A stretch of DNA of 32,794 bases from the NCBI GenBank assembly GCA_021604865.1, contig BQJU01000080.1, positions 1 to 32,794 on the forward strand, written 5' to 3'. Positions 1 through 8,183 of the stretch are shown here, in pieces. Made by a program: the position numbers and the translations under genes. Below the pieces are notes generated by a model. It had not been told where the DNA came from. It saw nothing but the letters and a program-made list of their open reading frames with translations, and did no database searches. Every line of letters begins with the position of its first letter. Positions within the stretch are counted from its first letter, which is position 1. This stretch comes from Saprospiraceae bacterium (GTDB taxonomy: Bacteria > Bacteroidota > Bacteroidia > Chitinophagales > Saprospiraceae).

Positions 1-55
1 ATATCACGTTCTTGAACAATTGTACTATCTTTACAGAGGTAGTGGGTGATGTCAT
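1..55 (-). CDS. possible 5' end of a gene leaving the window
   Basis: On the minus strand an ATG at 55-53 opens a frame that stays open for 18 codons to the window edge (MTSPTTSVKIVQLFKNVI). An A-rich stretch precedes the ATG, as is common before Bacteroidota starts, but there is no clear ribosome-binding site. The product is not recognisable from so few residues. It would lie 46 bp downstream of the chimeric remnant at 101-484 on the same strand. It could equally be chance. Confidence 0.25.
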   Translation of the reverse strand, partial: MTSPTTSVKIVQLFKNVI

Positions 56-100
56 TTTTTTTGTTTAAGCACCTTAAAGATGCTCAAATCCCACTACCTT

Positions 101-484
101 TCATAATTCATTTCTTGGGGACAAATCCCAACTGCACCCAAATAGGATTACAAAACCGACATAAAAAACAAGAGCAGTTATTGACAATGTAGGCTTTAGC
201 AATAACAATATTCCTACAATTAATGTGATGATGCCAAATGCCAATGACCAACCCCAATTATCTAGACGGTCTTTGTTTGCAAAAGCAAAAATGCTTTCTG
301 AAAGTCCACTTCGGTAATTAATTCCAAAGGAAAAGTAAAAGAGAATTCCAACTACAGGAACAAAAATGATGAACAGGATGTATGCCAATGCTTTCGTAGT
401 GCTACGTGTATCATATAAGGCTCTTAAAACAACTAAGGCTATTAAGAGTATGTAAGCAATCTCTGTGAGAATAAGCCAGTTCAT
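101..484 (-). pseudogene. chimeric remnant: cardiolipin synthase N-terminus joined to HdeD-like half
   Basis: The 127-residue frame begins like a Bacteroidota cardiolipin synthase. It has a first membrane helix at about residues 4-22, a YDTRSTTKALAY segment, a second helix, and the YFSFGINYR motif at about 50-58 that normally precedes the phospholipase-D domains. Neither HKD catalytic motif follows. From about residue 74 the protein continues as the repeating membrane unit of an HdeD/DUF308 protein (NWGWSLAFGIITLIVGILLL, then a helix near 106-116) and stops early after GCSWDLSPRNEL, which has no family resemblance. The simplest reading is a deletion that joined two neighbouring genes, followed by a frameshift. 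It has no obvious catalytic capacity. A small membrane protein that has gained its own role cannot be excluded. Confidence 0.55.
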
Positions 485-526
485 TTCAATTTGTTCTATG
501 ATCGTACGTATTCAGGTTTTTTCTTT

Positions 527-582
527 AGAGAGCTTGTTTGGAGGTTGCACCTATTGCATACCCGCTCCAAACAAGCATCTCT
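527..582. terminator. long hairpin downstream of catalase gene
   Basis: A perfect 12-bp inverted repeat (GCTTGTTTGGAG at 532-543 and its complement at 565-576) is extended by AGAGA/TCTCT with one bulged A. The loop is 21 nt. It lies 20-75 bp past the catalase stop codon. No T-run follows on the minus strand, so it may act as a transcript-end stabiliser instead of a classical intrinsic terminator. Confidence 0.45.
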
Positions 583-601
583 TAGCAATTTTTCAGAAAA
601 C

Positions 602-2161
602 CTAACCCTTGGTAGGTCTCGGTGCCCATCTATTGTATGGTGTCATGTCGAAGCTATTTACTTCATCCATAGTTAACCCAAGCGCTTTTGCTACCCCTTC
701 TCCATATTCCGGATCTGCTTTAAAACAGTTCCTGATATGGCGAATCTGAATAAATTTATCTGCACCACCCACCTGAGCGGCTGTATTGTTAAATAATAAG
801 GCTGCTTTGCCATCAGCTTTGATGATGCGGAACAAATCGCCTGGTTGAGTGAAGTAATCTTCATCATCATCTCTAAAATTGTGGGCATAAGCGGCACCAT
901 CCAATGCTAAGGGCGGTTCTTGTACTTCGGGCTGTTCCTGCCATTCACCATAACTGTTGGGTTCATAATGTTTAGCACCACCATAGTTGCCGTCTACCCG
1001 CATTGCCCCATCTCGATGATATGCATGATAAGGACAAGTGGGTTTGTTTACAGGAATTTGATAATGGTTTACACCCAGTCGATAACGTTGTGCATCTCCA
1101 TAAGAAAACAATCTCCCCTGGAGCATTTTGTCCGGAGAGAACCCAATTCCAGGTACAATATTCGTAGGGTTAAATGCGGCTTGTTCTACATCCTGGAAAT
1201 AGTTCTCGGGGTTTCGGTTCAACTCAAATTCACCAACAGGAATAAGTGGAAAATCTTTTTTAGACCACACTTTGGTCAAATCAAATGGATGGAAGCGGTA
1301 GGTCTTCGCCTGCTCTTCTGTCATAACCTGGATAAACATTTTCCATTTTGGGAAATCTTTTCTTTCAATAGCCTCAAAAAGGTCTCTCTGAGATGATTCC
1401 CGATCCATACCAACTACTTTCATAGCCTCTTCATCAGATAGGTTTTCGATACCCTGTTGTGTAACAAAATGGAACTTCACCCAATGTCTTACATTCTCTT
1501 TGTTGAGAAAACTATAGGTGTGACTTCCAAAACCGTGCATATGTCTGAAGCCTTTCGGAATGCCACGGTCACTCATTGTTATGGTAACCTGGTGTAAGGC
1601 TTCAGGGAGCAGTGTCCAGAAATCCCAGTTGTTGTTAGCGCTCCTTAAGTTGGTTTTGGGGTCACGCTTTACAGCGTGGTTCAAGTCTGGGAATTTCATC
1701 GGATCACGAAAGAAAAATACCGGCGTATTATTTCCTACTAAATCCCAGATTCCTTCATCGGTATAAAACTTCAGCGCAAAACCTCTGATATCTCTTTCAG
1801 CATCCGCAGCTCCTCTTTCTCCAGCAACGGTAGAAAACCGGCTAAACATTTCTGTTTTTTTTCCGACTTCACTGAAAATATTGGCCCTGGTGAATTGGGT
1901 AATGTCATGGGTGACCGTAAAAGTGCCGAAAGCACCTGAGCCCTTTGCGTGCATTCTTCTTTCTGGAATCACTTCCCGGTCAAAGTTTGCCATTTTTTCT
2001 AGAAACCAGGCATCCTGCATCAACATGGGGCCACGTGGGCCCGCTGTTTGCACATTCTGATTATCAGGAACAGGTGCCCCAGTCTGTCGTGTGAGTTTTG
2101 ATTTTTTTTCTTCCATTTCTTTCCGTTTTTTATTTAAATCATTTAATTTTTTTATGCTCAC
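602..2161 (-). CDS. katA: catalase, small-subunit clade 3 type
   Basis: Haem catalase, converting hydrogen peroxide to water and oxygen in the cytoplasm. Family landmarks are in place: the PVPDNQN and [10 protein letters not shown] opening, distal His in ERRMHAKG (H71), the distal Asn in [10 protein letters not shown] (N144/N145), and the proximal haem-ligand Tyr in [15 protein letters not shown] (Y353). About 490-520 residues without the extra C-terminal flavodoxin-like domain indicates the small-subunit type. The frame opens at a GTG (2161-2159). This gives a lysine/glutamate-rich extension of about 25 residues before the conserved start. An ATG at codon 16, preceded by GGAAAG, is the alternative start. 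The gene lies 38 bp after the YceI gene on the same strand, so the two are probably co-transcribed, consistent with an oxidative-stress unit. Confidence 0.95.
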   Translation of the reverse strand: MSIKKLNDLNKKRKEMEEKKSKLTRQTGAPVPDNQNVQTAGPRGPMLMQDAWFLEKMANFDREVIPERRMHAKGSGAFGTFTVTHDITQFTRANIFSEVGKKTEMFSRFSTVAGERGAADAERDIRGFALKFYTDEGIWDLVGNNTPVFFFRDPMKFPDLNHAVKRDPKTNLRSANNNWDFWTLLPEALHQVTITMSDRGIPKGFRHMHGFGSHTYSFLNKENVRHWVKFHFVTQQGIENLSDEEAMKVVGMDRESSQRDLFEAIERKDFPKWKMFIQVMTEEQAKTYRFHPFDLTKVWSKKDFPLIPVGEFELNRNPENYFQDVEQAAFNPTNIVPGIGFSPDKMLQGRLFSYGDAQRYRLGVNHYQIPVNKPTCPYHAYHRDGAMRVDGNYGGAKHYEPNSYGEWQEQPEVQEPPLALDGAAYAHNFRDDDEDYFTQPGDLFRIIKADGKAALLFNNTAAQVGGADKFIQIRHIRNCFKADPEYGEGVAKALGLTMDEVNSFDMTPYNRWAPRPTKG

Positions 2162-2199
2162 ATTTCCATAGATATTGGATTCACCCCCATCATCTGATT

Positions 2200-2748
2200 C
2201 TAAGACTCTTTTACAAATTGAACCTCTCCTGAAATTTTCACTTCATCGCTCACCAACACTCCGCCAGTTTCCAATGCAGTGTTCCAGTTTAAGCCCCATT
2301 CCTTACGGTTAATTTTACCGGTGAAGGAAAATCCTGCTTTTTTATTGCCCCAAGGATCTTTGTTGATGCCACCAAACTCAACTTCAAGTTTGATTTCTTT
2401 GCTTATGCCTTTAATCGTAAGCAACCCTTTCAATTCATATTCATCGTCACCCCTTTTATTAAATGAAGTGCTTTTGAAAGTAAGCTTTTTGTGATTTTCT
2501 ACATCAAAGAAGTCGGCTGATTTTAAATGAGTGTCTCTTTGTTCATTGTTTGTATTGATGGATGAGGCATCTATTCTTACTTGGATAGATGACTTAAAAA
2601 TGTCTTCACCATCTGCTTCTACCAAAAAGTTTTTAAACTCACCCCTTACATTGGTAATCATCATGTGCTTTACTTTAAAAGTAAGTTCACTGTGTGTAGG
2701 ATCTAATGTCCATTTTGTTGAAACCGGCTTTAATTTTGTGTCTGCCAT
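2200..2748 (-). CDS. YceI-family protein (lipocalin-like, cytoplasmic form)
   Basis: 182 residues covering a complete YceI domain: [20 protein letters not shown] at the start, [21 protein letters not shown] in the middle, and [18 protein letters not shown] near the end. YceI domains form a beta-barrel that binds isoprenoid-type lipids in characterised members; the ligand here is unknown. Most YceI proteins are exported, but this one has no signal peptide, so it should be cytoplasmic. ATG at 2748-2746. It sits between the AraC-type regulator and catalase, all on the minus strand, suggesting one stress-responsive unit. The spacing of 111 bp upstream leaves room for its own promoter (CATCTTTG, one mismatch to TAnnTTTG, near 2797-2804). 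Confidence 0.9.
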   Translation of the reverse strand: MADTKLKPVSTKWTLDPTHSELTFKVKHMMITNVRGEFKNFLVEADGEDIFKSSIQVRIDASSINTNNEQRDTHLKSADFFDVENHKKLTFKSTSFNKRGDDEYELKGLLTIKGISKEIKLEVEFGGINKDPWGNKKAGFSFTGKINRKEWGLNWNTALETGGVLVSDEVKISGEVQFVKES

Positions 2749-2859
2749 TATTAATTTTTTTAATAAGTACTAATAAATTAAAACGATCAAATTGATGATA
2801 CAAAGATGCAGACAATAGCAAGGTAAGCGGTAACAGTAATCGGAAGAAGAGTTGTAATT

Positions 2860-3714
2860 TTAGGAAAGGAGCTGCTTTACTTCCTTTCGAAACTTAGATG
2901 GAGATTGTCCGGCTTTTTTCTTAAAGACATTTGAGAAGTAAGCTTTTTCTTTATAGCCTAATTCAAAGCCGATTTCAGAAATAGACAAATCTGAATTGGC
3001 TAGCAAGTTCTTGGCTTCCATTAATCTGCGAGTCTCGAGAATTTCAGATACACTTTTTTGTAGGGTACTTTGACAAATAAGGTTGAGGTTACGACTACTC
3101 ATAAATAATTTTTCAGCATAAAACTCCACACTAAGGGGTCTACGAAAATTTTCTTCCAATATCTTTAAAAAATTGGTGAAGGTTTCATTTTGATGTGTTA
3201 GTATAAGATCGTCATCATTGATTAATTTTTTTTGTTCGGATTCTAGTATGGTAAAAAAAGTACTCAATAAGTGATTGATTATAGCATAGTTTGGTCTTTT
3301 CTGGCTGGTTTCATCGTCCATTAATTCGCATAACGTCACAAACCGATTAAAACGCTCATTACAGGGGAAAATTAAATTAGCATTATTATGAAAAGTAATA
3401 TATAACTGAAAAATAGTTTCTGCAATTAGTTCACTCTGAAAGCGTATTATCCAAATATCAAATTTCCCATCCTTTACTTTCGGGACTGCTTGATGTATTT
3501 TTCCTTTTGAAACAAAACAAATGTAAGGTGCTTTTAATCTTGTAGAAGTAAAATCAACGTAATGCTCCAACTCTCCATCAATACCAACAATAATTTGTTC
3601 GTAAGTATGGTGATGAGGTGCAACTTTTAAGTCATCGAATTCTATTAACTCTTCGGCATTTACTTTGAATATTTCAAAGGGTTTGGTGATGGTGTTTTCC
3701 CAAATTTTGTGCAT
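2860..3714 (-). CDS. AraC-family transcriptional regulator
   Basis: 284 residues. The N-terminal 165 residues resemble a cupin-like sensing domain (His-rich APHHHTYEQIIVG near 32-44). The C-terminal ~100 residues are a typical AraC/XylS double helix-turn-helix: LSVEFYAEKLFMSSRNLN is the first HTH, and LSISEIGFELGYKEKAYFSN with FKKKAGQSPSKFRKE is the second. The ATG at 3714-3712 fits the domain start. The gene is directly upstream of yceI and katA in the same direction, so local control of those genes is a reasonable inference; the inducer is unknown. Its base composition looks more AT-rich than that of the genes after 4.8 kb. Confidence 0.9.
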   Translation of the reverse strand: MHKIWENTITKPFEIFKVNAEELIEFDDLKVAPHHHTYEQIIVGIDGELEHYVDFTSTRLKAPYICFVSKGKIHQAVPKVKDGKFDIWIIRFQSELIAETIFQLYITFHNNANLIFPCNERFNRFVTLCELMDDETSQKRPNYAIINHLLSTFFTILESEQKKLINDDDLILTHQNETFTNFLKILEENFRRPLSVEFYAEKLFMSSRNLNLICQSTLQKSVSEILETRRLMEAKNLLANSDLSISEIGFELGYKEKAYFSNVFKKKAGQSPSKFRKEVKQLLS

Positions 3715-3759
3715 TTTAAATAATTTAACTTAAAGGTGTTATACCAACAATGATCTTGG

Positions 3760-4017
3760 TTAGTCGTCGAGGCGCAAAAAGTCGCTGTTTAAATCAAAAA
3801 CTAAATCAACGTCATTGTTCAATTCAACGTGTTGCTCTCCATTTTCCAACTCCCAATCAGTTATCACGCTATTCGGATAATTGGCTTGCACATAATTCCT
3901 GATTTTAACGGGAATTACACTTGCTGGAAGCTCAGTAGTTGAATCAATGTCTATGATTTCTTTAGCTTTACTAAATTCCAACTTTTGTCTAAAGGCGTTG
4001 GCTGCTGATTGACCCAA
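3760..4017 (-). pseudogene. truncated PepSY-like (DUF2874-type) protein
   Basis: The last ~60 residues (LPASVIPVKIRNYVQANYPN then ELNNDVDLVFDLNSDFLRLD) match the C-terminal PepSY-like unit of small exported Bacteroidota proteins, with an intact C-terminus. The signal peptide and any preceding unit are missing. The frame is blocked by a stop at 4027-4029 and its only early start is a TTG at 4017. The 5' end overlaps the broken response regulator in another frame, so this appears to be the right-hand side of a deletion junction. Probably not translated as a functional exported protein. Confidence 0.6.
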
Positions 4018-4249
4018 AAGGTTCTTTCAACAAATCCAGTCCACTCCCATTGGGTAATATAGTATCCAGTAAAATACAACCATATTTGTAAACGAACAAC
4101 TTTTCGTAGACGGTATGGAAATCACCAGCGGTTTCTACCGAATAGGTTTCATTATTTTCTAAAGAAGCCTTGATTGCATCTTGTAAATCTTGCTCGGCTA
4201 CTATAATTAAAATTCTCAACAAAACTCCGTGTTTTGTCAAGTTAAGCAA
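3989..4249 (-). pseudogene. 5' fragment of an OmpR-type response regulator
   Basis: The frame encodes a receiver-domain start (RILIIVAEQDLQDAIKASLE ... CILLDTILPNGSGLDLLKE) and then breaks after about 76 residues into PFGSISSQRL and a stop. The rest of the receiver and the whole DNA-binding domain are absent. The acidic-pocket residues usual after the first strand (D-E or E-D) read V-A here, while the phospho-acceptor Asp in LLDTILP remains. A natural start is a TTG at 4222 or 4219, preceded by CACGGAG; the upstream ATG at 4249 adds a non-conserved leader. Truncation plus pocket mutations indicate a decaying gene. Confidence 0.65.
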
Positions 4250-4452
4250 TTAAAGGTATGCCTTATGCTAAAAATACAAATCAACGAAAAAGAAGGCTTT
4301 ACATTTTATGTAATTGATGGGAAATATCTTATTTTTGCAGCCGAATTTGTACTTTTTAATGACAGAAAGTTGAACTTGAAAGAAAGTTGAAGGTTTTTGA
4401 ACCCTCGGATTGTCAAATATCTTAGTGAAATAATAGAAAAAAGTACATAAAT

Positions 4453-4527
4453 GGGTGATTAGCTCAGTTGGTTTAGAGCGCTGCCTTGACAGGGCAGAGG
4501 TCGTTGGTTCGAATCCAATATCACCCA
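4453..4527 (+). tRNA. tRNA-Val (GAC)
   Basis: Full cloverleaf. The acceptor stem GGGTGAT pairs with ATCACCC (4520-4526), the D-arm is GCTC/GAGC, the anticodon stem is CTGCC/GGCAG with loop TTGACAG (anticodon GAC), and the T-arm is GTTGG/CCAAT around TTCGAAT. The discriminator is A at 4527. The 3' CCA is not encoded; a T-rich stretch follows. Confidence 0.95.
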
Positions 4528-4851
4528 CTCTTTCCTTTTTGTCGTTCAGCCTTTAAATAACTACTCCGCGTTCTTCGCGTCGCTGCGGTAAAAAACAAAA
4601 AACCAAACCTTTAGGGGTCAGCACTCCTGCTTTTTAATCGATTCTTTCCTGCTATTTTCCAACAGTTTCTACATGCATTCTCCCCCCGCAAAATCACTCA
4701 CATGAAAAAATAATTAATGTTTGTCCAATAAAATCAAATCGATCTCCGTTAAAGTTTAAATTTCTACCCCACAACACACATCTCCCCGGTTAAAATATAA
4801 GCTATTACCCTTGTTTTGGATAGTTTTTATTTTTAACCATAATACATTCCT
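4528..4851. other. intergenic region after tRNA-Val
   Basis: No convincing gene. It holds the T-rich end of the tRNA transcript, the CGCG-rich 9-mer repeat (listed separately) and an AT-rich leader before the DUF1800 gene. TACCCTTG near 4806-4813 resembles a -7 box, but no TTTG is found at the expected distance. Confidence 0.5.
4563..4590. repeat. short CGCG-rich tandem 9-mers
   Basis: Three near-identical 9-mers in a row: CTCCGCGTT, CTTCGCGTC, GCTGCGGTA, followed by an A-rich stretch. It resembles the dispersed 'TGCGTTC/TGCGGT' intergenic repeats found in many environmental bacteria. That resemblance is from memory and no second copy occurs in this window. Confidence 0.35.
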
Positions 4852-6504
4852 ATGACTACGAGTACGACGTTTGCCCGGCAAAAGAGCCAGGAGCAAGCTC
4901 CCCTTCCTCCATTGGGACTAAGTCCTTATATTGGTCCCTGGACTATTGATCATGCCTCCCATCTATTGCGTCGAGGTATGTTTGGTCCAAATTACGAGCA
5001 AATCAAATGGTCTACAGAAGTTGGCCTAACGGCAACCATTCAAAAGCTATTTGAGGAAATTCCCCTACCCGCCCCACCGGTCAACCCGGCTTACAATGGT
5101 GACAACCAGGTAGATATTGGTGATACCTGGATCAATGCCCGATATTCCCAGGGATCATTGGTTGATGAAATGGAATATCGAGAACGGAGCCTATATGGTT
5201 GGACTTTTGGGCGAATGTTAGAAGAAGGCATTTCTATTCGGGAAACCTTGACACTTTTCTGGCACAATCATTTCCCCATTCAGGCAATCCTGGATCCCAA
5301 GTACGTTTATCGCTACAGCAACCTACTACGCAGCCATGCCTGGGGCAATTTTCGTGAGCTGACAAAAGAAATCACGGTTGACCCTTCTATGCTGATCTAC
5401 CTGAATGGAAAACAAAATTCCGGCGAGGAGCCCAACGAGAACTATGCCCGTGAATTGCTTGAGCTTTTTACGATCGGCAAAGGCCCACAGATAGGTCCCG
5501 GGGATTACACCAACTACACAGAAGAGGATGTCAAACAATTTGCACGCGTACTTTCCGGCTGGCGTGACTATGGCTTCACGACTCATGATTCTGATGGTGA
5601 TTTTGGTGCTGAATTTTATCCCAGCAGACACGACAATGGCACCAAGGTGTTGTCTGACCGTTTTAATAATGAGGAAATCCCTAATATGGGCGACCAGGAA
5701 TACAAGCGCCTGATCGACATTATTTTTGATCAATCTGAAGTAGCCAAATTTATTTGTCGCAAATTGTATCGCTGGTTTGTCTTCCATGAAATCTCTCCAG
5801 AAACGGAGTCCGATGTCATTATTCCTATGGCTACCAGTCTGATTGCCAATGACTATGAGATCCGGCCGACACTGATATCTCTTTTGTCAAGCGAACATTT
5901 TTTTGATGCCAAATTCCAGGGAGTTATGATTAAAAACCCCCTAGAATTTATGATGTCCATCTACAAAAATTTCGACATTTCCATTTCCAATGTACTGGAT
6001 GAAAAGTATTATTCATGGTATCGGCTTTACGGATTCACTGAATTGATGCAAATGACCTATTACAGTGTGCCACAAGTGGCGGGGTGGAGCGCCTATTATC
6101 GTTCGCCCTTGTTTTACCGGGACTGGATCAATGCTTCTACCCTACCCTTGCGCATGAATTTTTCGGATACGATGATTAACGAAGGCATCTTCCCTTTTCA
6201 GGCCAATGGACCAAAGATGAAGGTAGATGTATTAGCCTTCATTACAACTATTGACAACCCGAACAATCCCAACGCTGTGATTGAGGAATTTGCCCGAATT
6301 CTGTTCCCCAAACCACTGAGCCAGGCCAAAAGAGACTACCTTAAGGCGGTACTTATCCCTGGCTTACCTGATTTTGAATGGACCGCAGAATACGGATCGT
6401 ATGCCGCAGATCCTGAAAATTCACAATTAGCAAATGCTGTTCGGACCAAGCTACGCACCCTTTTAAAAACAATGTTGAAAATGTCTGAATTCTATCTCAA
6501 CTAA
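4852..6504 (+). CDS. DUF1800 domain-containing protein
   Basis: 550 residues carrying the DUF1800 signature. HASHLLRRGMFGP near residue 35 is the family's HLLxRxxFGP start motif. Next come LTLFWHNHFPI, then NENYARELLELFTIG, its most conserved block, and FARVLSGWRDY. The function of the family is unknown; members usually sit beside a DUF1501 gene, as here, 36 bp upstream of it. No signal peptide is visible in this frame (it starts MTTSTTFARQKSQEQ), so export, if any, is by another route. ATG at 4852. The pair is probably one operon ending before 8101. Confidence 0.93.
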   Translation: MTTSTTFARQKSQEQAPLPPLGLSPYIGPWTIDHASHLLRRGMFGPNYEQIKWSTEVGLTATIQKLFEEIPLPAPPVNPAYNGDNQVDIGDTWINARYSQGSLVDEMEYRERSLYGWTFGRMLEEGISIRETLTLFWHNHFPIQAILDPKYVYRYSNLLRSHAWGNFRELTKEITVDPSMLIYLNGKQNSGEEPNENYARELLELFTIGKGPQIGPGDYTNYTEEDVKQFARVLSGWRDYGFTTHDSDGDFGAEFYPSRHDNGTKVLSDRFNNEEIPNMGDQEYKRLIDIIFDQSEVAKFICRKLYRWFVFHEISPETESDVIIPMATSLIANDYEIRPTLISLLSSEHFFDAKFQGVMIKNPLEFMMSIYKNFDISISNVLDEKYYSWYRLYGFTELMQMTYYSVPQVAGWSAYYRSPLFYRDWINASTLPLRMNFSDTMINEGIFPFQANGPKMKVDVLAFITTIDNPNNPNAVIEEFARILFPKPLSQAKRDYLKAVLIPGLPDFEWTAEYGSYAADPENSQLANAVRTKLRTLLKTMLKMSEFYLN

Positions 6505-6540
6505 TCACCTAAACTTATCTTTCGAAAACCGATTTAAGAA

Positions 6541-8094
6541 ATGAAAAGAAGACACTTTTTAAGAACCACCGGCTCGGCGGTCAGTATTCCCGTATTGCTC
6601 AACGGGCTCAGTTTGTCCGCCCTTGCAAAGCCCTCCATTTTTAATGCCGTTAATAATGATTCGGACCGGGTACTTGTACTCATTCAGCTGTCCGGAGGCA
6701 ATGACGGCCTCAATACCGTAGTACCACTTGACCAATATGATAATTTACAAAATGCCCGATCAAACATTATCCTTCCTGAAAGCAGCATCCTTTCTCTAAC
6801 CGATACCGTGGGGTTACACCCAAAGATGACCGGTTTAAAATCTCTTTATGATGATGGCCGTCTCGGCATAGTACAAAGCGTGGGATATCCCAATCAAAAC
6901 CGGTCTCACTTCCGATCGATCGAGATCTGGACTAGCGGATCGTCGACCGAAGAATACTTGTCTACCGGATGGATAGGTCGTGCATTGGATAAAAGATATC
7001 CAGGTTTTCCGGAAGGATTTCCCAATAGTGACCATCCCGATCCATTTGCCATTTCTATGGGGTACTCTGTTTCAGAAACCTGCCAGGGAAGTGCAGCCAA
7101 TTACAGTATGACGCTAAATGATCCTTTTTCATTAACCACGCTTGCTGAAGGAGAAAATGACGATACTACCTCCATTTATGGACAGGAACTCGCCTATCTA
7201 AATGCCACTATTGCGCAAACGAATGCTTATGCTGATCAAATTTTATCCTCAGCAGAAAGTGGCAATAACCTGGGGAATTATCCGGATACGGAACTAGGAG
7301 AACAATTGCGCAATGTGGCCTTATTGATCTCAGGAGGTTTAAAAACCAAAGTCTATACGGTTACTTTAGGCGGATTCGACACCCATGCCAATCAAGTTGA
7401 AGGGGGCAATGTGACCCAAGGAAAACACGGGGAATTGTTGGAAACACTTTCCGAAGCTATTCATGCCTTCCAGGAAGATTTACAACAGCAGGGATTGGAA
7501 GAAAGAGTAATAGGTATGACCTTTTCAGAATTTGGACGGCAAATCCGATCAAATGGAAGTCATGGAACCGATCACGGGGCAGCAGCACCACTCATATTGT
7601 TTGGTAGTTGTGTCAATCCACAAATACTTGGAGACACACCGGAAATTCCCAATCAGGTTGAGGTACAAGATGCCTTGCCTATGCAATACGATTTCAGGGA
7701 CATTTATGGCTCCATTTTGATGGATTGGTTTGAAATGTCGGTCATCGATGTAAAAAAGATATTGCATGATGGCGTCCAGTATCTTCCCATTGTCAGTGCT
7801 TGTGGTTCAACGGTTTCCGGTCAAAATTTGCAAACCGAAATTCCCATTGAAATGCATTGTTACCCCAATCCTTTCCAGCGGTGGACCAACATCCGGTTCA
7901 CCTGCGAAACGGAATGGGTGCGGCTAAGCATTTTTGACAGCCTGGGCAGTGAAGTTCGCATATTGACAAATAAGCAATTATACGCGGGAGAGCACAAAGT
8001 AGCCTTTGATGCCAGCGGATTACCACCTGGCAACTATTTCTATCGCCTGCAACTTGGTCATCGACAGAAGACCAAACGCATGGTGAAGGTTTAA
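6541..8094 (+). CDS. DUF1501 protein with Tat-like signal and T9SS type-A sorting domain
   Basis: 517 residues. The N-terminus (MKRRHFLRTTGS, then a hydrophobic stretch to about residue 29) resembles a twin-arginine signal. The DUF1501 body shows QLSGGNDGLNTVVP, GGFDTHANQ and TFSEFGRQIRSNGSHGTDHG; the family is related to the alkaline phosphatase/sulfatase fold, but no substrate is known. From about residue 438 a T9SS type-A sorting domain follows: CYPNPFQRWTNIRF, LSIFDSLGSEV, GNYFYRLQLGHRQKTKRMVK. The protein is therefore predicted to cross the inner membrane, possibly folded, and then be exported by T9SS to the cell surface or medium. Encoded directly after its DUF1800 partner. Confidence 0.92.
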   Translation: MKRRHFLRTTGSAVSIPVLLNGLSLSALAKPSIFNAVNNDSDRVLVLIQLSGGNDGLNTVVPLDQYDNLQNARSNIILPESSILSLTDTVGLHPKMTGLKSLYDDGRLGIVQSVGYPNQNRSHFRSIEIWTSGSSTEEYLSTGWIGRALDKRYPGFPEGFPNSDHPDPFAISMGYSVSETCQGSAANYSMTLNDPFSLTTLAEGENDDTTSIYGQELAYLNATIAQTNAYADQILSSAESGNNLGNYPDTELGEQLRNVALLISGGLKTKVYTVTLGGFDTHANQVEGGNVTQGKHGELLETLSEAIHAFQEDLQQQGLEERVIGMTFSEFGRQIRSNGSHGTDHGAAAPLILFGSCVNPQILGDTPEIPNQVEVQDALPMQYDFRDIYGSILMDWFEMSVIDVKKILHDGVQYLPIVSACGSTVSGQNLQTEIPIEMHCYPNPFQRWTNIRFTCETEWVRLSIFDSLGSEVRILTNKQLYAGEHKVAFDASGLPPGNYFYRLQLGHRQKTKRMVKV

Positions 8095-8100
8095 TCAAGT

Positions 8101-8159
8101 AAAAAGCGCATGTTTGGAGACCGTAATTCTCCTGTTGGAAGCGGTCTGCAAGCATGCGC
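8101..8159 (-). terminator. intrinsic terminator for the molybdenum hydroxylase genes
   Basis: Imperfect 18-bp inverted repeat, arms at 8106-8123 and 8142-8159, with one wobble pair and one mismatch and an 18-nt loop. On the minus strand it is followed immediately by TTTTT (8105-8101). It lies between the convergent DUF1501 and hydroxylase genes and suits the minus-strand operon best. Confidence 0.8.
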
Positions 8160-8183
8160 CCTTTCCTATATAGGTAGGTTAAA

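Noticed and set aside
118-129. Further ACAAATCCC match resembling the 16159/31067 motif
   Set aside because: Only about nine bases agree and it lies inside the chimeric remnant; flanks do not match.
920-1396. 158-codon plus-strand open frame
   Set aside because: Antisense of the catalase gene; no domain and atypical composition.
4268-4528. Minus-strand 86-codon open frame
   Set aside because: It runs through the complement of tRNA-Val (4453-4527); its opening residues are the antisense of the tRNA.
5326-5787. 153-codon minus-strand open frame
   Set aside because: Lies wholly inside the well-supported DUF1800 gene and shows no recognisable domain.
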